A stretch of DNA of 64,000 nt from Malaya genurostris (taxonomy: Eukaryota > Arthropoda > Insecta > Diptera > Culicidae). Each line of letters opens with the position of its first letter. The first letter of the stretch is position 1. The translations under genes and the position numbers were made by a program. Below are positions 1 through 12,789 of the stretch, piece by piece. The stretch covers positions 166,837,047-166,901,046 of the forward strand of contig NC_080571.1 of NCBI RefSeq assembly GCF_030247185.1, read 5' to 3'. The notes under the pieces are model-generated. The model had not been told where the DNA came from, did not search any database, and saw nothing but the letters and a program-made list of their open reading frames with translations.

Positions 1-2404
1 CCCTAGTCAAAAGCAGTACTCATCATCCACCGCTTTACATCAACTTTCTCTGCAGCCAACCTGTCACATATAATGAAGTTACAGAAGCAATATCATACAA
101 CTTCCGTAAATCTGATTTTATATCAATGAATAATTTTTTTGAAAGCATTGATTGGAACAATGTACTTCTCCATTGTGACTCTCAACAAGCTGCTGAAAAA
201 CTGAGCCACGTATTGCTTTATGCCATCGACCAATTCGTTCCAAAAATTACAAACTCCCATCCCCAGCCTAAATGGGCCTGCGAGCGACTCAAACGATTGA
301 AAACTGCAAAAAAATCCGCTCTGAAAAAATATTCGAAATACCGAACCGATTACCTTCAATCTCGATATTTAGCTTTGAATAACTCATACAAACGGCTTAA
401 CTGAAAATTATTCGCAGCTTACCAAAAGAAGGTACAAGACAATCTGAAAAATAATCCTAAAGCTTTTTGGAAGTATGTCAACGAGCAGAGAAAGAAAAGT
501 GGGCTTCCGAGTTCGATGGTCTACGGTGATGTCGAAGCAACTACGACTGAGAGTATTTGTAACCTTTTCCGTGAACACTTTGGCAGTGTATTCAGCAACG
601 ATAACCTTGACTACGAAGTAATCGAAAATGCTGCTAATAACGTACCTTACTATCCATCGGTGGGTTTTCCAGCCAGTGTTTCATTTGACGATGTTATTGA
701 AGCGTGTAAAAATCTCAAATACTCTTCGAATCCAGGTCCTGACGATATTCCATCAATAGTATTAAAAAAATGTGCTTATAGCATTGCAACTCCACTAGCC
801 TATGTGTTCAATTGTTCGCTGTCTTCTGGCGAATTCCCTAACATTTGGAAAAAAGTCAATATTATTTCCTGTGCACAAGAAAGGCGACAAGCATATCATC
901 TCGAACTATCGTGGTATTGCGTCATTGAGTGCAGCTTCCAAGTTGTTTGAGTTGATCGTCATGAACTTCATGTTTCGCTGCAGCTCACATTACATCTCTG
1001 CCGATCAACATGGATTTGTTCCTAGGCGCTCAACGAATACAAATTTAGTACGTTACAAATCATTTATCATCCGTGAAATGGAAAAAGGTCATCAAATAGA
1101 TGCTATTTATACTGATTTATCAGCTGCATTTGACAAGATTAATCATAGAATTGCACTAGCAAAACTTGAGCGCATCGGTTTCCAGGGAAGGTTCCTTGAC
1201 TGGATAAAGTCGTACCTTATTGGCCGCAAAATGTCGGTAAAAATCGGAGACATCACTTCTCAATCCTTCGCTATCACATCTGGCGTACCACAAGGAAGTC
1301 ACCTAGGACCTCTTCTGTTTCTAATTTACATTAATGACGTCAATCTCTCGTTGAATGCTCTAAGCTCTCATACGCAGACGACTTCAAATTATTCTTCAAC
1401 GTGTACTGCCAAAACGATGCTAAGTTTCTTCAGGAACAACTTGATATTTTCGGAAACTGGTGTCAGGTCAACAGAATGGTATTGAACGCATCAAAATGTT
1501 CCATAATAAGCTTCAACCGTAAACGAAATCCAATAATGTTCAACTATTCGCTTCTCGGTGTTGAGCTACATAGAGTAAGCTGCATCAAAGATCTTGGTGT
1601 CATACTTGATAGCAAATTAACCTTTTGTGAGCATATATCGTACATCGTCTCAAAGGCATCCAAGCAACTCGGTTTTATCTTCCGAATGACGAAGTCGTTC
1701 AAAAACATCCACTGCTTAAAAGCATTATATATTGCCCTGGTTCGCTCTGAGTTCTCGGCAGTAGTATGGTCACCTTATTACCGTAATGGAGTACAACGAA
1801 TCGAAGCTGTGCAGCATAAATTTGTCCGATTTGCTCTACGTCAGCTGCCTTGGAGAGACCCTTATAATCTTCCTAGATATGAACACAGATGTAACCTAAT
1901 TGGACTTGAGCTACTTAGCGATCGACGCAACGTCTCTAAAGCAATATTTATTTCCGATTTGATACTTGATCATATAGACTGTCCCGATCTTCCTGAACAA
2001 ATGGATATAAACATCCGACGCAGAACTCTCCGGGGAAACTCTTTCCTCGTCATCCAGTTTTCTAGAACAAATTACGCGAAGAATGAACCCCTGTCTAGTA
2101 TGGCTCGCATATATAATCGATGTTATACAATATTTGATTTTAATCTATCTCGTGTCACTCTCAAACGTTTATTTATTACTTTTTTTTAAACTTGACCTAT
2201 TATTGAATGTATTTAAGAACCTTCGTATGTAATTTAATTTTGCTTAAGTGTAATGTAGTTAATGTTTGAATGTAAAATATAGCTCGTATTAGTTTTAAGT
2301 AAAATTGTATCATTTGGATTTTGTATTATCTGTTGGTACTAAAAGATGAGAAGGTTTTGCGCCCTTTTGAGTAAGTAATAGTTGGTCAACTCAAGAGGGC
2401 TTTT
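1..2404 (+). mobile_element. Jockey-type non-LTR retrotransposon, 5' end outside window
   Basis: This is the 3' part of a LINE. It begins inside the end of the endonuclease domain, runs through a reverse transcriptase, and has a 3' UTR of about 215 bases (2190-2404). The tail is three AATAAAC units, which pass straight into the long microsatellite. No RNase H domain follows the RT, which fits the Jockey group. The 5' end lies outside the window. Confidence 0.85.
3..2189 (+). pseudogene. LINE ORF2 (reverse transcriptase), frameshifted remnant
   Basis: The frame opens at base 3 with the end of an endonuclease domain (residues STHHPPLYI, the usual SDHHP-type site). The RT fingers follow (SSNPGPDDIPS about 730), then ISNYRGIASLS, the D-containing palm motif (DLSAAFDKINH about 1110), SGVPQGSHLGPLLF (about 1280) and the YADD box (about 1367). 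There is an in-frame stop at 402-404. The frame changes near 850-870 and again near 1360-1370, just before YADD. The protein would have copied element RNA during retrotransposition, but this copy is dead. The C-terminal part (1401-2189) is a single clean frame. It is a member of the Jockey group; I cannot name the family. Confidence 0.85.
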
Positions 2405-4168
<1,764 letters not shown>

Positions 4169-4170
<2 letters not shown>

Positions 4171-4198
4171 AGTTTAATCTCTATATATGGCAACCCTG
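4169..4198 (-). mobile_element. End of a CAGGGTTGCC-type hAT MITE
   Basis: Read on the minus strand, this short piece begins CAGGGTTGCCATATATAGAG and runs into (ATT)n. The same end, also followed by an ATT-rich stretch, occurs at 50698-50760. The end resembles the CAGAGATGCC ends of the hAT-type MITEs in the right-hand part of the window. Only one end is visible here, because the microsatellite replaces the interior. Confidence 0.5.
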
Positions 4199-4256
4199 TT
4201 TCGCATGGCATATTTTCACAAGACCCTATACTAGCCCTCCCGAAACCGACGCTTTC
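4199..4256. other. R1 array left flank plus 21 bp of R1 3' UTR
   Basis: Bases 4199-4234 (TTTCGCATGGCATATTTT and following) are homologous to bases 18969-19000 on the other side of the R1 array, and on the opposite strand to 50668-50697. Bases 4236-4256 (CCTCCCGAAACCGACGCTTTC, 21 bases with one edge base uncertain) match the R1 3' UTR repeat at 13338-13360. The decayed LINE at 4257-5167 therefore separates this scrap from the rest of R1 copy A. Confidence 0.65.
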
Positions 4257-5167
4257 AAGTACAAGTTCAAGTTCAAGTTTTATTTCGTCAAGCAAATGTA
4301 GACTACATATAAATGGTTTACAATGTTTACTTAGATACTACGCATACAAAGGTCAAGATGTTCGCAATATTGATTGTAGTGGCGCATTATACGATTGATT
4401 GGGCTATATTTTGCATAATTTGTTCTAGTGTTTCTTTCTAAAAATAATTTCCTGGTTCGTAATTGACGGCTAGGTATATAAAAATTTAATTGCGATAATA
4501 AAGAGGGTGATTGAAAGCGTTGAGAAATAATTTCGCTGATAAAATAAAGCATTGCAAGGTCGCGGCGTTCTTTAAGTGTTTGTATATTGATGAGCATGCA
4601 GCGTGCTTCATATGATGGTAGAGGAAATGCTGTCCTCTGTTGTTTTTGAATAGATTCGATGCGTTCTTCGTGAATAATATTGTATGGATTCCATACTAGG
4701 CTGCAATATTCCAAAATAGGTCTGACATATGTAGTGTATAATAATTTAATTGTGTATGGGTCCAGAAAGTTATGACTGAAGCGTTTAATAAAGCCCAGCA
4801 TGCTATTTGCTTTATTGATTATTGTATTGTAGTGTTCCACAAAAGTGAGCTTGGAGTCTAAGATTACGCCTAAATCTCTTACAATTTTACATTTTTCTAT
4901 AAGTTAATTTCCTAGATGTATGTTTGTGGATATAGTTTCCTACTGAAAGTTATTGAGTTACATTTTTTTACATTGAGTTGGAGTAGACTTTTGCAGCACC
5001 AAATGTGGAATAGATTGATTTCGTTCTGGAATATTACAGTGTCGTTGATGTTTTTTATTTCCATGAAGAGTTTCATGTTGTCTGCATATATAAGCACTTT
5101 CAGATTTTTTAGTATGAAGGAAATGTCGTTTATATGTAAAATGAAAAGAAGAGGCCCTAAGTGAGAA
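4257..5167 (-). pseudogene. Decayed Jockey-type LINE, 5'-truncated, inside R1 3' UTR
   Basis: On the minus strand the element starts within the RT (GPLLFILHINDISF), continues to an altered catalytic box (YADN instead of YADD, about 5088) and a thumb region. It ends with the C-terminal block 4331-4840 (LDPYTIKLLYTTYVRPILEYC). A stop and a frame change lie at 4840-4915. An internal deletion joins QKQQ to the PSYEARC block, removing about 15 residues normally found there. The 3' UTR carries repeated TTGAAC units (about 4257-4280). It is flanked on both sides by R1-clade 3' UTR sequence, so it inserted into R1 copy A. Confidence 0.8.
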
Positions 5168-5390
5168 CCCGTCGATACCCGTCAACGCCCGACCGAGAGG
5201 ATGCCTGGGTCGATCCAGTGATTTCAGTTGGAGGATAGCTTCCGGTTCACTGGCGCCCCGACGATCCTAGCAGTTTTACGTACTACTCGTCTAGTCCCCG
5301 ACGATGGATCTAGACTACTCCGACGAAGAGCTTCCCGGTGAAGAAGGTTCTCCCGAACCGACGTTTATTCGCTGATTCCTCTTGAGCCTA

Positions 5391-8277
5391 CTACGGTTGC
5401 ACGCGGCTAGCGGTTGCGGCTGCCTGTTGTTGATCCGCACTCCATTTCCGCTGCAATATGCCCGCAATTTGGGATGCCGCGGTCGACACTGCGTTCCAGT
5501 TCTCTACGCAGTGGCACATTCTCTGGATCAGATTTTCCGGTGTGGTGTCCATGCCGCATGCCTCCAGTAGCTCACTCCTTTGAGCCGCGAAACGGGAACA
5601 TGCGAACAAGACGTGTTCAGCCGTCTCCATCTCATCTGGGCAGCCAGGACATACAGGGGATGTCGCGTGGCCGAACCTGTGGAGGTACCATCTGAAGCAC
5701 CCGTGGCCTGTGAGGAATTGCGTCAGGCCGAAGTTCACTTCTCCGTGAGGTCTATCTAACCAACTCGAGACCCTAGGTATGAGCCGATGTGTCCACCTGC
5801 CGTTGGTTGAGCTGTCCCACTCTTGTTGCCATCTGCGTAGAGAAGCGGCTTTGGAGGCCCTACGGGCGTTCCTGTCTCCTCGCATGCTGTAGCGCTCCGC
5901 GTTTTCCATTACTATCAGACCGATAGGCATCATACTTGCAACCACGCAGGCCGCATCCCTCGATACAGTGCGGTATGCACTGATTACGCGAAGACACATC
6001 AGTCTATGCGTACTCTCCAGCATCTGTGCGTTGCGTTCCACATTTAGTGCCCACGCCCATACCGGGCTGCCGTACCTGAGGATCGAAACTGCCACTCCTG
6101 CCAGAAACCTTCGTTTACTGGAGCGCACAGGCGAGCTGTTGCAGGCGTATTCAACGTGCTTGCTGAAACTGAGTTTGTCGACAAGCATCACACCCAATTG
6201 CTTCAGTGATCTCTTGGAGGGGATCACGCAATCTCCGGCATGTACCAACGCCTCCGGTTCCGATTTGCGGTTGTTTACCGCCATCACCTCTGTTTTGTGG
6301 TGGGCGAGTTGCAGTTTCCTGCTACGCAGCCAGTCCTCCACCAAGCAGATTGAGTGTGATGCACTCAGTTCGACCTCTTCGATGGATTCGCCGTAGACTG
6401 TCAATGTGACGTCGTCCGCGAACCCGATTATCTTGACACCCAGAGGGAGCCTCAACCTCAGTACTCCATCGTACATTATATTCCACAGGATCGGGCCCAA
6501 GATAGATCCCTGTGGTACTCCAACCGTAATTGGAGTGCTACGTGTGCATTCGTCGGTCTCGTAGAGCAATACTCGGTTCTGGAAGTAGCTTTCCAGAATC
6601 TTGTACAGCCCTTCCGGTACTCCTAGTCGAAGTAGGGAATCAGCAATGTCTGCCCAGCAAGCACTATTGAACGCGTTCTTAACGTCTAGCGTTACTACCG
6701 CCGTGGTTACCACCGATGTTATGGCGTCCGCCGTCGACCTGCCTCTGCGAAACCCGTACTGTTGGCTGGACAGTCCTCCTGCCTCCTCTATGAAGGGGGC
6801 TAGCCTGTTGAGGATGATTTTCTCAAGGAGCTTACCCACAGTGTCGATCAGACAGATTGGTCTATACGCCGATGGATCCCCTGGGGGTTTCCCAGGTTTC
6901 GGTAATAGTACCAACCTTTGCCTTTTCCAAATGTCTGGGAACATACGCTCGTCCAGACATCTCTGTATGAACTCCCTGAACATGTCCGGTTTTGTCATTA
7001 TAGCCGCCTTTAGAGCCACGTTCGGGATACCGTCTGGCCCCGGGGCTTTCTTTGTATCGAGTGATCTCGCCGCAGTGAGCAACTCCTCGTTCGTCACCTT
7101 GTCGACTTCATTCGCTGGTAGCGGAGCTGGCTGCCAGGGGGACGAGTCGTGGTGGGGAAAGAGAACCGTTATGATTTCCTTCAACCTCGCCGGACTACGT
7201 TCAGGGGGTGCTAGCGCCCCTCTCGTTTTGGCCATTACCATCCTGTAGGCATCGCCCCATGGGTTGGAGTTGGCTCCCTCACATAGCTGGTCGAAACAGG
7301 CTCTTTTGCTTGCGCTGGTTGCCTTGTTTAGTGCTAACTTCGCCGTTTTGAACGCTGTGTTCCTCTCCATCCTCATCTCCGCTGATCGAGCTCTTTGCAT
7401 CCTTCTTCTAGCCCTGAGGCAGGATGCGTGAAGGCGTGCAATTTGCTCGTTCCACCAGTAGACCGGTGGTCTGTTAGTCCTCGATTGAGCCTTTCTAGGC
7501 ATGGTCGCGTCACACGCCCGTGACAAGATAGCGACCAACTCGTCCCCTCTCAGGTACGCGTTGTGCTCCTCTAATTCAAGGGCAGCGCAAAACGTTTCGC
7601 GGTCGAAGTTAGCCACCTTCCACGCCAGCGTTTTGGGAGTATTGCTCCTCCTTGTGCTTCTCGCCAATTGGCCGATCGTGTAGCGAATGGCTAGATGGTC
7701 GCTATGGGTGTAGCCACCATCAACTCTCCAATTAAGATCTCCAGCTAGGCCGGGACTACAGAAAGTCAGGTCGATAAACGACTCGACTCCGTTCCGCTGG
7801 AAGGTACTTTTCAGTCCATCATTCGCTAACACGACGTCCAAATTGGCGAGGGCCTCCAGTAACGTCTGTCCTCTCCTATTGGTGAAACGGCTGCCCCAAG
7901 CCGTTGCCCAGGCGTTGAAGTCTCCGGCTATCACCACCGGCTTCCGACCCACCTGGTCTGCGGTCAACATGTCGACCATCCGAGTGAACTGGTCTATTGA
8001 CCATCTCGGTGGAGCGTAGCAGCTACAATAGTAAACTCCGTTTACCTTAGCTATGGCTACTCCCTCCGCTTGTGTTTTCACCACCTCTTACTGGGTATCG
8101 ACCAGTCGTCAAGATCGCCACCGTCTTGGATTCGTCCGACACCCAGTTCCCGTTATCTACCGGTGTGTGATAGGAATCCGAGAGAATCGCGACATCAATG
8201 CCCCATTCCGTCACTGACTGGTGCAGCAATTGCTGGCCAGCTGCACAGTGATTTAGGTTCTGCTGTACTACTTGAAT
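5391..8277 (-). pseudogene. R1-clade ORF2, copy A (EN-RT), broken
   Basis: This is the apurinic-like endonuclease/reverse transcriptase polyprotein of an R1-clade element. The intact part, 8084-5391, carries VVIAGDFNAWA and THSDHLAIRY (endonuclease), KKAPGPDGIPN, GFRRGRST, TLDVKNAFNS, GVPQGSILGP and GFADDVTL (RT), and a C-terminal CPGCPDEMETAEHVLFAC zinc motif. Relative to copy C it lacks about 16 residues before TLDVKNAFN and about 19 before NSSPVRSSKR. Four extra bases near 8068-8075 shift the frame inside the endonuclease. The expected start codon at 8277 reads ATT instead of ATG. It is therefore non-functional as it stands. Confidence 0.88.
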
Positions 8278-10080
8278 GCTGTTTTACTCCCTCCACTTGT
8301 TGAACAAGTAGGTCCGCCCATGACGTGGTTTGTAGTCTTCTTCTTGCTCGCGCATAGCATGTAACGTGGCGTTCTTTCGCATGCATACGCCTTGTGCCCC
8401 TCGCCGCCGCAACGCTTGCAGAGGTTGCTCCGGTCTGGGCCTTTGCAATTCCACGACTTGTGGCCAGGTTCGAAACACCTGAAGCACATGTCAACCGCCG
8501 GCGGTTGGTAAGCGGTCACTGGACATACCGACCATCCGACCTTTAGCCTGGCCACTTTGAGGACCTTATTAGCATCCGTGGCCGATAGCTTTAATGTAGC
8601 TATCTGGGTGCCCAGTGGTCCTTTTCTCAAACGGATGGATTCCTGTGGGACATCCACACCTCCTTGCTCCTTGATGACCATAGCCAGTTCTTCTGCGCTG
8701 GCGATTTCAACCTCGTTACGCAGGGCTCTAACTTCGGCCGTAGCGCCCAGGACTTGTTGGGCAAGCGCAACAAGCTCCGTTCCGCCCATCTGAGCTCCCT
8801 TTTTAAGCTCGAGCAGCATCTCTCCCGTCTTCGTACGACGGATGCTGCGAACCTCTTTGCCAAGCTCGGCTAGCTTTGCCTCACTCCGCATGGCCTTGAG
8901 CACATCGGCGTACTTTTCTTTGTCGGTCTTAACCAACAAAGCCTCACCTTTGTCCCTAGCCCTCCTCGCGGGAATGGGCCCAGCATCTTTTGAAATCTTT
9001 TCTTCTTGGCGACCTTCACCCATGGATTCTCGCCGGGTTCGCTTACATGACTCGGATCCGGGGTTCGAGTGCCGAGGTTTGGGTTGAGCCCCTCGCCACG
9101 TTCCTTCGCCTCATCATTTCCGCCATGGTCTTTGCTCCTTTTGGCCTTGGGAGTCAGGCGTTTACTTCCTGGAGAATCCCTGGCGCGTTTCCGGCGCTGT
9201 TTGTTCCGCTCAATCGTGAGCCGGAGCGCATAGTCGACCGCCTCCTGTTTTATATCGGTATCGAAGGTGAAGGGTTCTGTTTGAGAACACTTCTCCGACT
9301 TTCCGCCATCCTCTAGCCGCTCAATCAACGCCTCTTGGTCCCTTTTAGCTACGTTCACGGCCTTACGTAGCTTCAGCAAGTTCACCATCAGCTCCTTGCT
9401 AATGTTGGATTTCTCCTGCGTGAATTCAATAATCGTGTCGAGTTGTTCTATGACCGCTGTCATACTCGACTTGATTACTTCCTTCACTTGCTCCCGGGAC
9501 TGAGGCTTTTCCACTGGTTTGACATGGACATTGCTGTCGCTCGTCTCCTCAGCTACCGCCTCACTCTCCTCTCTCGCACCTGTTCTGGATGGAGACCTCC
9601 TCAAACCCCCTCTTGCGAAAGGGTTTATCTCCTTGCTCGACGCCGATGTTGATGGTGTAAAACTCATTTTATATGGGTCCCCCTTTATGGCTACCGTCAA
9701 ACCCAGCCGAAAGTAGTCGCTATCATGATCCCATGGTTACCTATGCGGTGCAGTGAGGCCATGCGAGGGTTGGCTTTACGCTCAGAGCCGGATCAGCGCA
9801 AATCAGGAAAAGGGCATCTGAACCTACTTCCACCCAGTCATCCCAACCAGGTGGCTGAAAGTGAGACGGCGTGCCACGGTTTTATGGGACGGAAGGCAGC
9901 TGCGGCATTAGCCTACTCGCCATTTCAAGCCGGTTCCACCATGCTTTACTGAAGGAGTAGAATACCGCAGCTGTCAGCCCTAGTTTCTCTATATATTCCG
10001 ATCTACCGTATCGTATCCATGGATGGTATGGTAGCCAGTATGCCATAGTTAGGACCTCACTGGCGTTAGTCCTAACGTGC
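7835..10080 (-). repeat. 2,246-bp tandem duplication, left unit
   Basis: Bases 7835-10080 are repeated directly at 10081-12326. The unit covers the ORF2 start, all of ORF1 and part of the 5' UTR. The predicted proteins in the two units are identical, and I noticed no base difference. The junction at 10080/10081 shares the bases CG with the continuation at 12327, so there is minimal microhomology. Confidence 0.93.
8268..9667 (-). pseudogene. R1-clade ORF1 (gag-like), copy A, frameshifted
   Basis: This is the nucleic-acid-binding ORF1 protein of the element. The N-terminal part (9667 down to about 9000) is polar and basic. It has a coiled-coil-like stretch and a nuclear-type basic run (NKQRRKRARD). 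The C-terminal part (about 9020-8268) ends in CCHC zinc knuckles (CFRCFEPGHKSWNC, CKRCGGEGHKAYAC). A one-base deletion near 8990-9000, in the run that reads as lysines in copy C, splits the protein into two frames. The stop is also moved, so its C terminus reads through a few residues past the copy C end and overlaps the lost ORF2 start. Confidence 0.88.
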
Positions 10081-10523
10081 CGTCCAAATTGGCGAGGGCC
10101 TCCAGTAACGTCTGTCCTCTCCTATTGGTGAAACGGCTGCCCCAAGCCGTTGCCCAGGCGTTGAAGTCTCCGGCTATCACCACCGGCTTCCGACCCACCT
10201 GGTCTGCGGTCAACATGTCGACCATCCGAGTGAACTGGTCTATTGACCATCTCGGTGGAGCGTAGCAGCTACAATAGTAAACTCCGTTTACCTTAGCTAT
10301 GGCTACTCCCTCCGCTTGTGTTTTCACCACCTCTTACTGGGTATCGACCAGTCGTCAAGATCGCCACCGTCTTGGATTCGTCCGACACCCAGTTCCCGTT
10401 ATCTACCGGTGTGTGATAGGAATCCGAGAGAATCGCGACATCAATGCCCCATTCCGTCACTGACTGGTGCAGCAATTGCTGGCCAGCTGCACAGTGATTT
10501 AGGTTCTGCTGTACTACTTGAAT
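10081..10523 (-). pseudogene. R1-clade ORF2 5' fragment (endonuclease N-terminus)
   Basis: This is the duplicated start of ORF2 in the right unit. It carries the same lost start codon and the same four-base insertion as the left unit. It includes VVIAGDFNAWA and breaks off after EALANLD at the duplication junction, where a short foreign tail follows. Confidence 0.88.
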
Positions 10524-11913
10524 GCTGTTTTACTCCCTCCACTTGTTGAACAAGTAGGTCCGCCCATGACGTGGTTTGTAGTCTTCTTCTTGCTCGCGCA
10601 TAGCATGTAACGTGGCGTTCTTTCGCATGCATACGCCTTGTGCCCCTCGCCGCCGCAACGCTTGCAGAGGTTGCTCCGGTCTGGGCCTTTGCAATTCCAC
10701 GACTTGTGGCCAGGTTCGAAACACCTGAAGCACATGTCAACCGCCGGCGGTTGGTAAGCGGTCACTGGACATACCGACCATCCGACCTTTAGCCTGGCCA
10801 CTTTGAGGACCTTATTAGCATCCGTGGCCGATAGCTTTAATGTAGCTATCTGGGTGCCCAGTGGTCCTTTTCTCAAACGGATGGATTCCTGTGGGACATC
10901 CACACCTCCTTGCTCCTTGATGACCATAGCCAGTTCTTCTGCGCTGGCGATTTCAACCTCGTTACGCAGGGCTCTAACTTCGGCCGTAGCGCCCAGGACT
11001 TGTTGGGCAAGCGCAACAAGCTCCGTTCCGCCCATCTGAGCTCCCTTTTTAAGCTCGAGCAGCATCTCTCCCGTCTTCGTACGACGGATGCTGCGAACCT
11101 CTTTGCCAAGCTCGGCTAGCTTTGCCTCACTCCGCATGGCCTTGAGCACATCGGCGTACTTTTCTTTGTCGGTCTTAACCAACAAAGCCTCACCTTTGTC
11201 CCTAGCCCTCCTCGCGGGAATGGGCCCAGCATCTTTTGAAATCTTTTCTTCTTGGCGACCTTCACCCATGGATTCTCGCCGGGTTCGCTTACATGACTCG
11301 GATCCGGGGTTCGAGTGCCGAGGTTTGGGTTGAGCCCCTCGCCACGTTCCTTCGCCTCATCATTTCCGCCATGGTCTTTGCTCCTTTTGGCCTTGGGAGT
11401 CAGGCGTTTACTTCCTGGAGAATCCCTGGCGCGTTTCCGGCGCTGTTTGTTCCGCTCAATCGTGAGCCGGAGCGCATAGTCGACCGCCTCCTGTTTTATA
11501 TCGGTATCGAAGGTGAAGGGTTCTGTTTGAGAACACTTCTCCGACTTTCCGCCATCCTCTAGCCGCTCAATCAACGCCTCTTGGTCCCTTTTAGCTACGT
11601 TCACGGCCTTACGTAGCTTCAGCAAGTTCACCATCAGCTCCTTGCTAATGTTGGATTTCTCCTGCGTGAATTCAATAATCGTGTCGAGTTGTTCTATGAC
11701 CGCTGTCATACTCGACTTGATTACTTCCTTCACTTGCTCCCGGGACTGAGGCTTTTCCACTGGTTTGACATGGACATTGCTGTCGCTCGTCTCCTCAGCT
11801 ACCGCCTCACTCTCCTCTCTCGCACCTGTTCTGGATGGAGACCTCCTCAAACCCCCTCTTGCGAAAGGGTTTATCTCCTTGCTCGACGCCGATGTTGATG
11901 GTGTAAAACTCAT
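10514..11913 (-). pseudogene. R1-clade ORF1, duplicated copy, frameshifted
   Basis: It has the same predicted protein as the ORF1 of the left unit, including the one-base deletion that splits it near 11236-11246 and the zinc knuckles at 10514-10740. Sharing the same disabling mutation shows that the frameshift predates the duplication. Confidence 0.88.
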
Positions 11914-12538
11914 TTTATATGGGTCCCCCTTTATGGCTACCGTCAAACCCAGCCGAAAGTAGTCGCTATCATGATCCCATGGTTACCTATGCGGTGCAGT
12001 GAGGCCATGCGAGGGTTGGCTTTACGCTCAGAGCCGGATCAGCGCAAATCAGGAAAAGGGCATCTGAACCTACTTCCACCCAGTCATCCCAACCAGGTGG
12101 CTGAAAGTGAGACGGCGTGCCACGGTTTTATGGGACGGAAGGCAGCTGCGGCATTAGCCTACTCGCCATTTCAAGCCGGTTCCACCATGCTTTACTGAAG
12201 GAGTAGAATACCGCAGCTGTCAGCCCTAGTTTCTCTATATATTCCGATCTACCGTATCGTATCCATGGATGGTATGGTAGCCAGTATGCCATAGTTAGGA
12301 CCTCACTGGCGTTAGTCCTAACGTGCCGAGTCGGCACTCACGCTGGGCTTGTGCACTTTGAGCGGCACACGATCGCTTTAGTAGGACTTGCTTGCGGATA
12401 CATGCAGCTTTTTGTAGAGAATTAGCAGAGCCTACTGCCAAAGCCCACCACATCCTAGGCAAGCCCTACAACTCGCAGTTGCCGGCGGAGGGGTCGTAAG
12501 ACCCTTAGACATAGTCCCTGCTGCCCCAACCCCCCAAG
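11914..12538 (-). other. 5' UTR of R1 copy A and junction with copy C
   Basis: The 5' UTR is about 620 bases and similar to that of copy C until GCTGCCCCAA (about 12529). It then reads CCCCCCAAG before the poly-T run of copy C. No open frame is seen. R1-clade 5' UTRs normally carry promoter activity, but no promoter motif could be assigned by eye. Confidence 0.7.
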
Positions 12539-12559
12539 TTTTTTTTTTTTTTTTTTTTT
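12539..12559 (-). repeat. Poly(A) tail of R1 copy C
   Basis: A run of 21 T on the plus strand directly precedes the 3' UTR of copy C. It is the hallmark of target-primed reverse transcription and marks the exact 3' end of the element. Confidence 0.9.
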
Positions 12560-12789
12560 ACAAGGTGAAATGCATTCACGCACGGAGTGTGGGACTCTCC
12601 ACAGGACTACCCAACTGTTGATTGGAACTACCCACTAAAACACCTTGGATCTCCAACCCTACCTCCCCGGCACCACCGCTAGGTATTACTTCGGGGTGGA
12701 AGGCTATTGGTGCTCACAGCACCCTCCCCAGATTTCTGCAGAATGGGGATCAGCATCCTGCTCTCAAGGAATCGACCAGTTGGATGACG

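Larger units (their letters stand above)
10081..12326 (-). repeat. 2,246-bp tandem duplication, right unit
   Basis: This is the second unit of the duplication, offset exactly 2,246 bases from the first. To its right the 5' UTR continues normally to about 12534. To its left it is cut inside ORF2 (endonuclease region), where the 5' UTR of the other unit resumes. Confidence 0.93.
5168..12538 (-). mobile_element. R1-clade LINE copy A, damaged, with internal duplication
   Basis: The element reads leftward: 5' UTR (12534 down to 11914), ORF1, the start of ORF2, then a repeat of the 5' UTR, ORF1 and ORF2 start, followed by the rest of ORF2 and about 220 bases of 3' UTR. Compared with copy C it has lost the ORF2 start codon and most of the 3' UTR repeats, and has frameshifts in both ORFs and two in-frame deletions in the RT. 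It abuts the poly(A) tail of copy C, so the two elements form a head-to-tail tandem. Confidence 0.88.

Noticed and set aside
5968..7248. Plus-strand frames of 142 and 215 codons
   Set aside because: They are antisense shadows of the R1 ORF2. They shift with its indels and have no domain.
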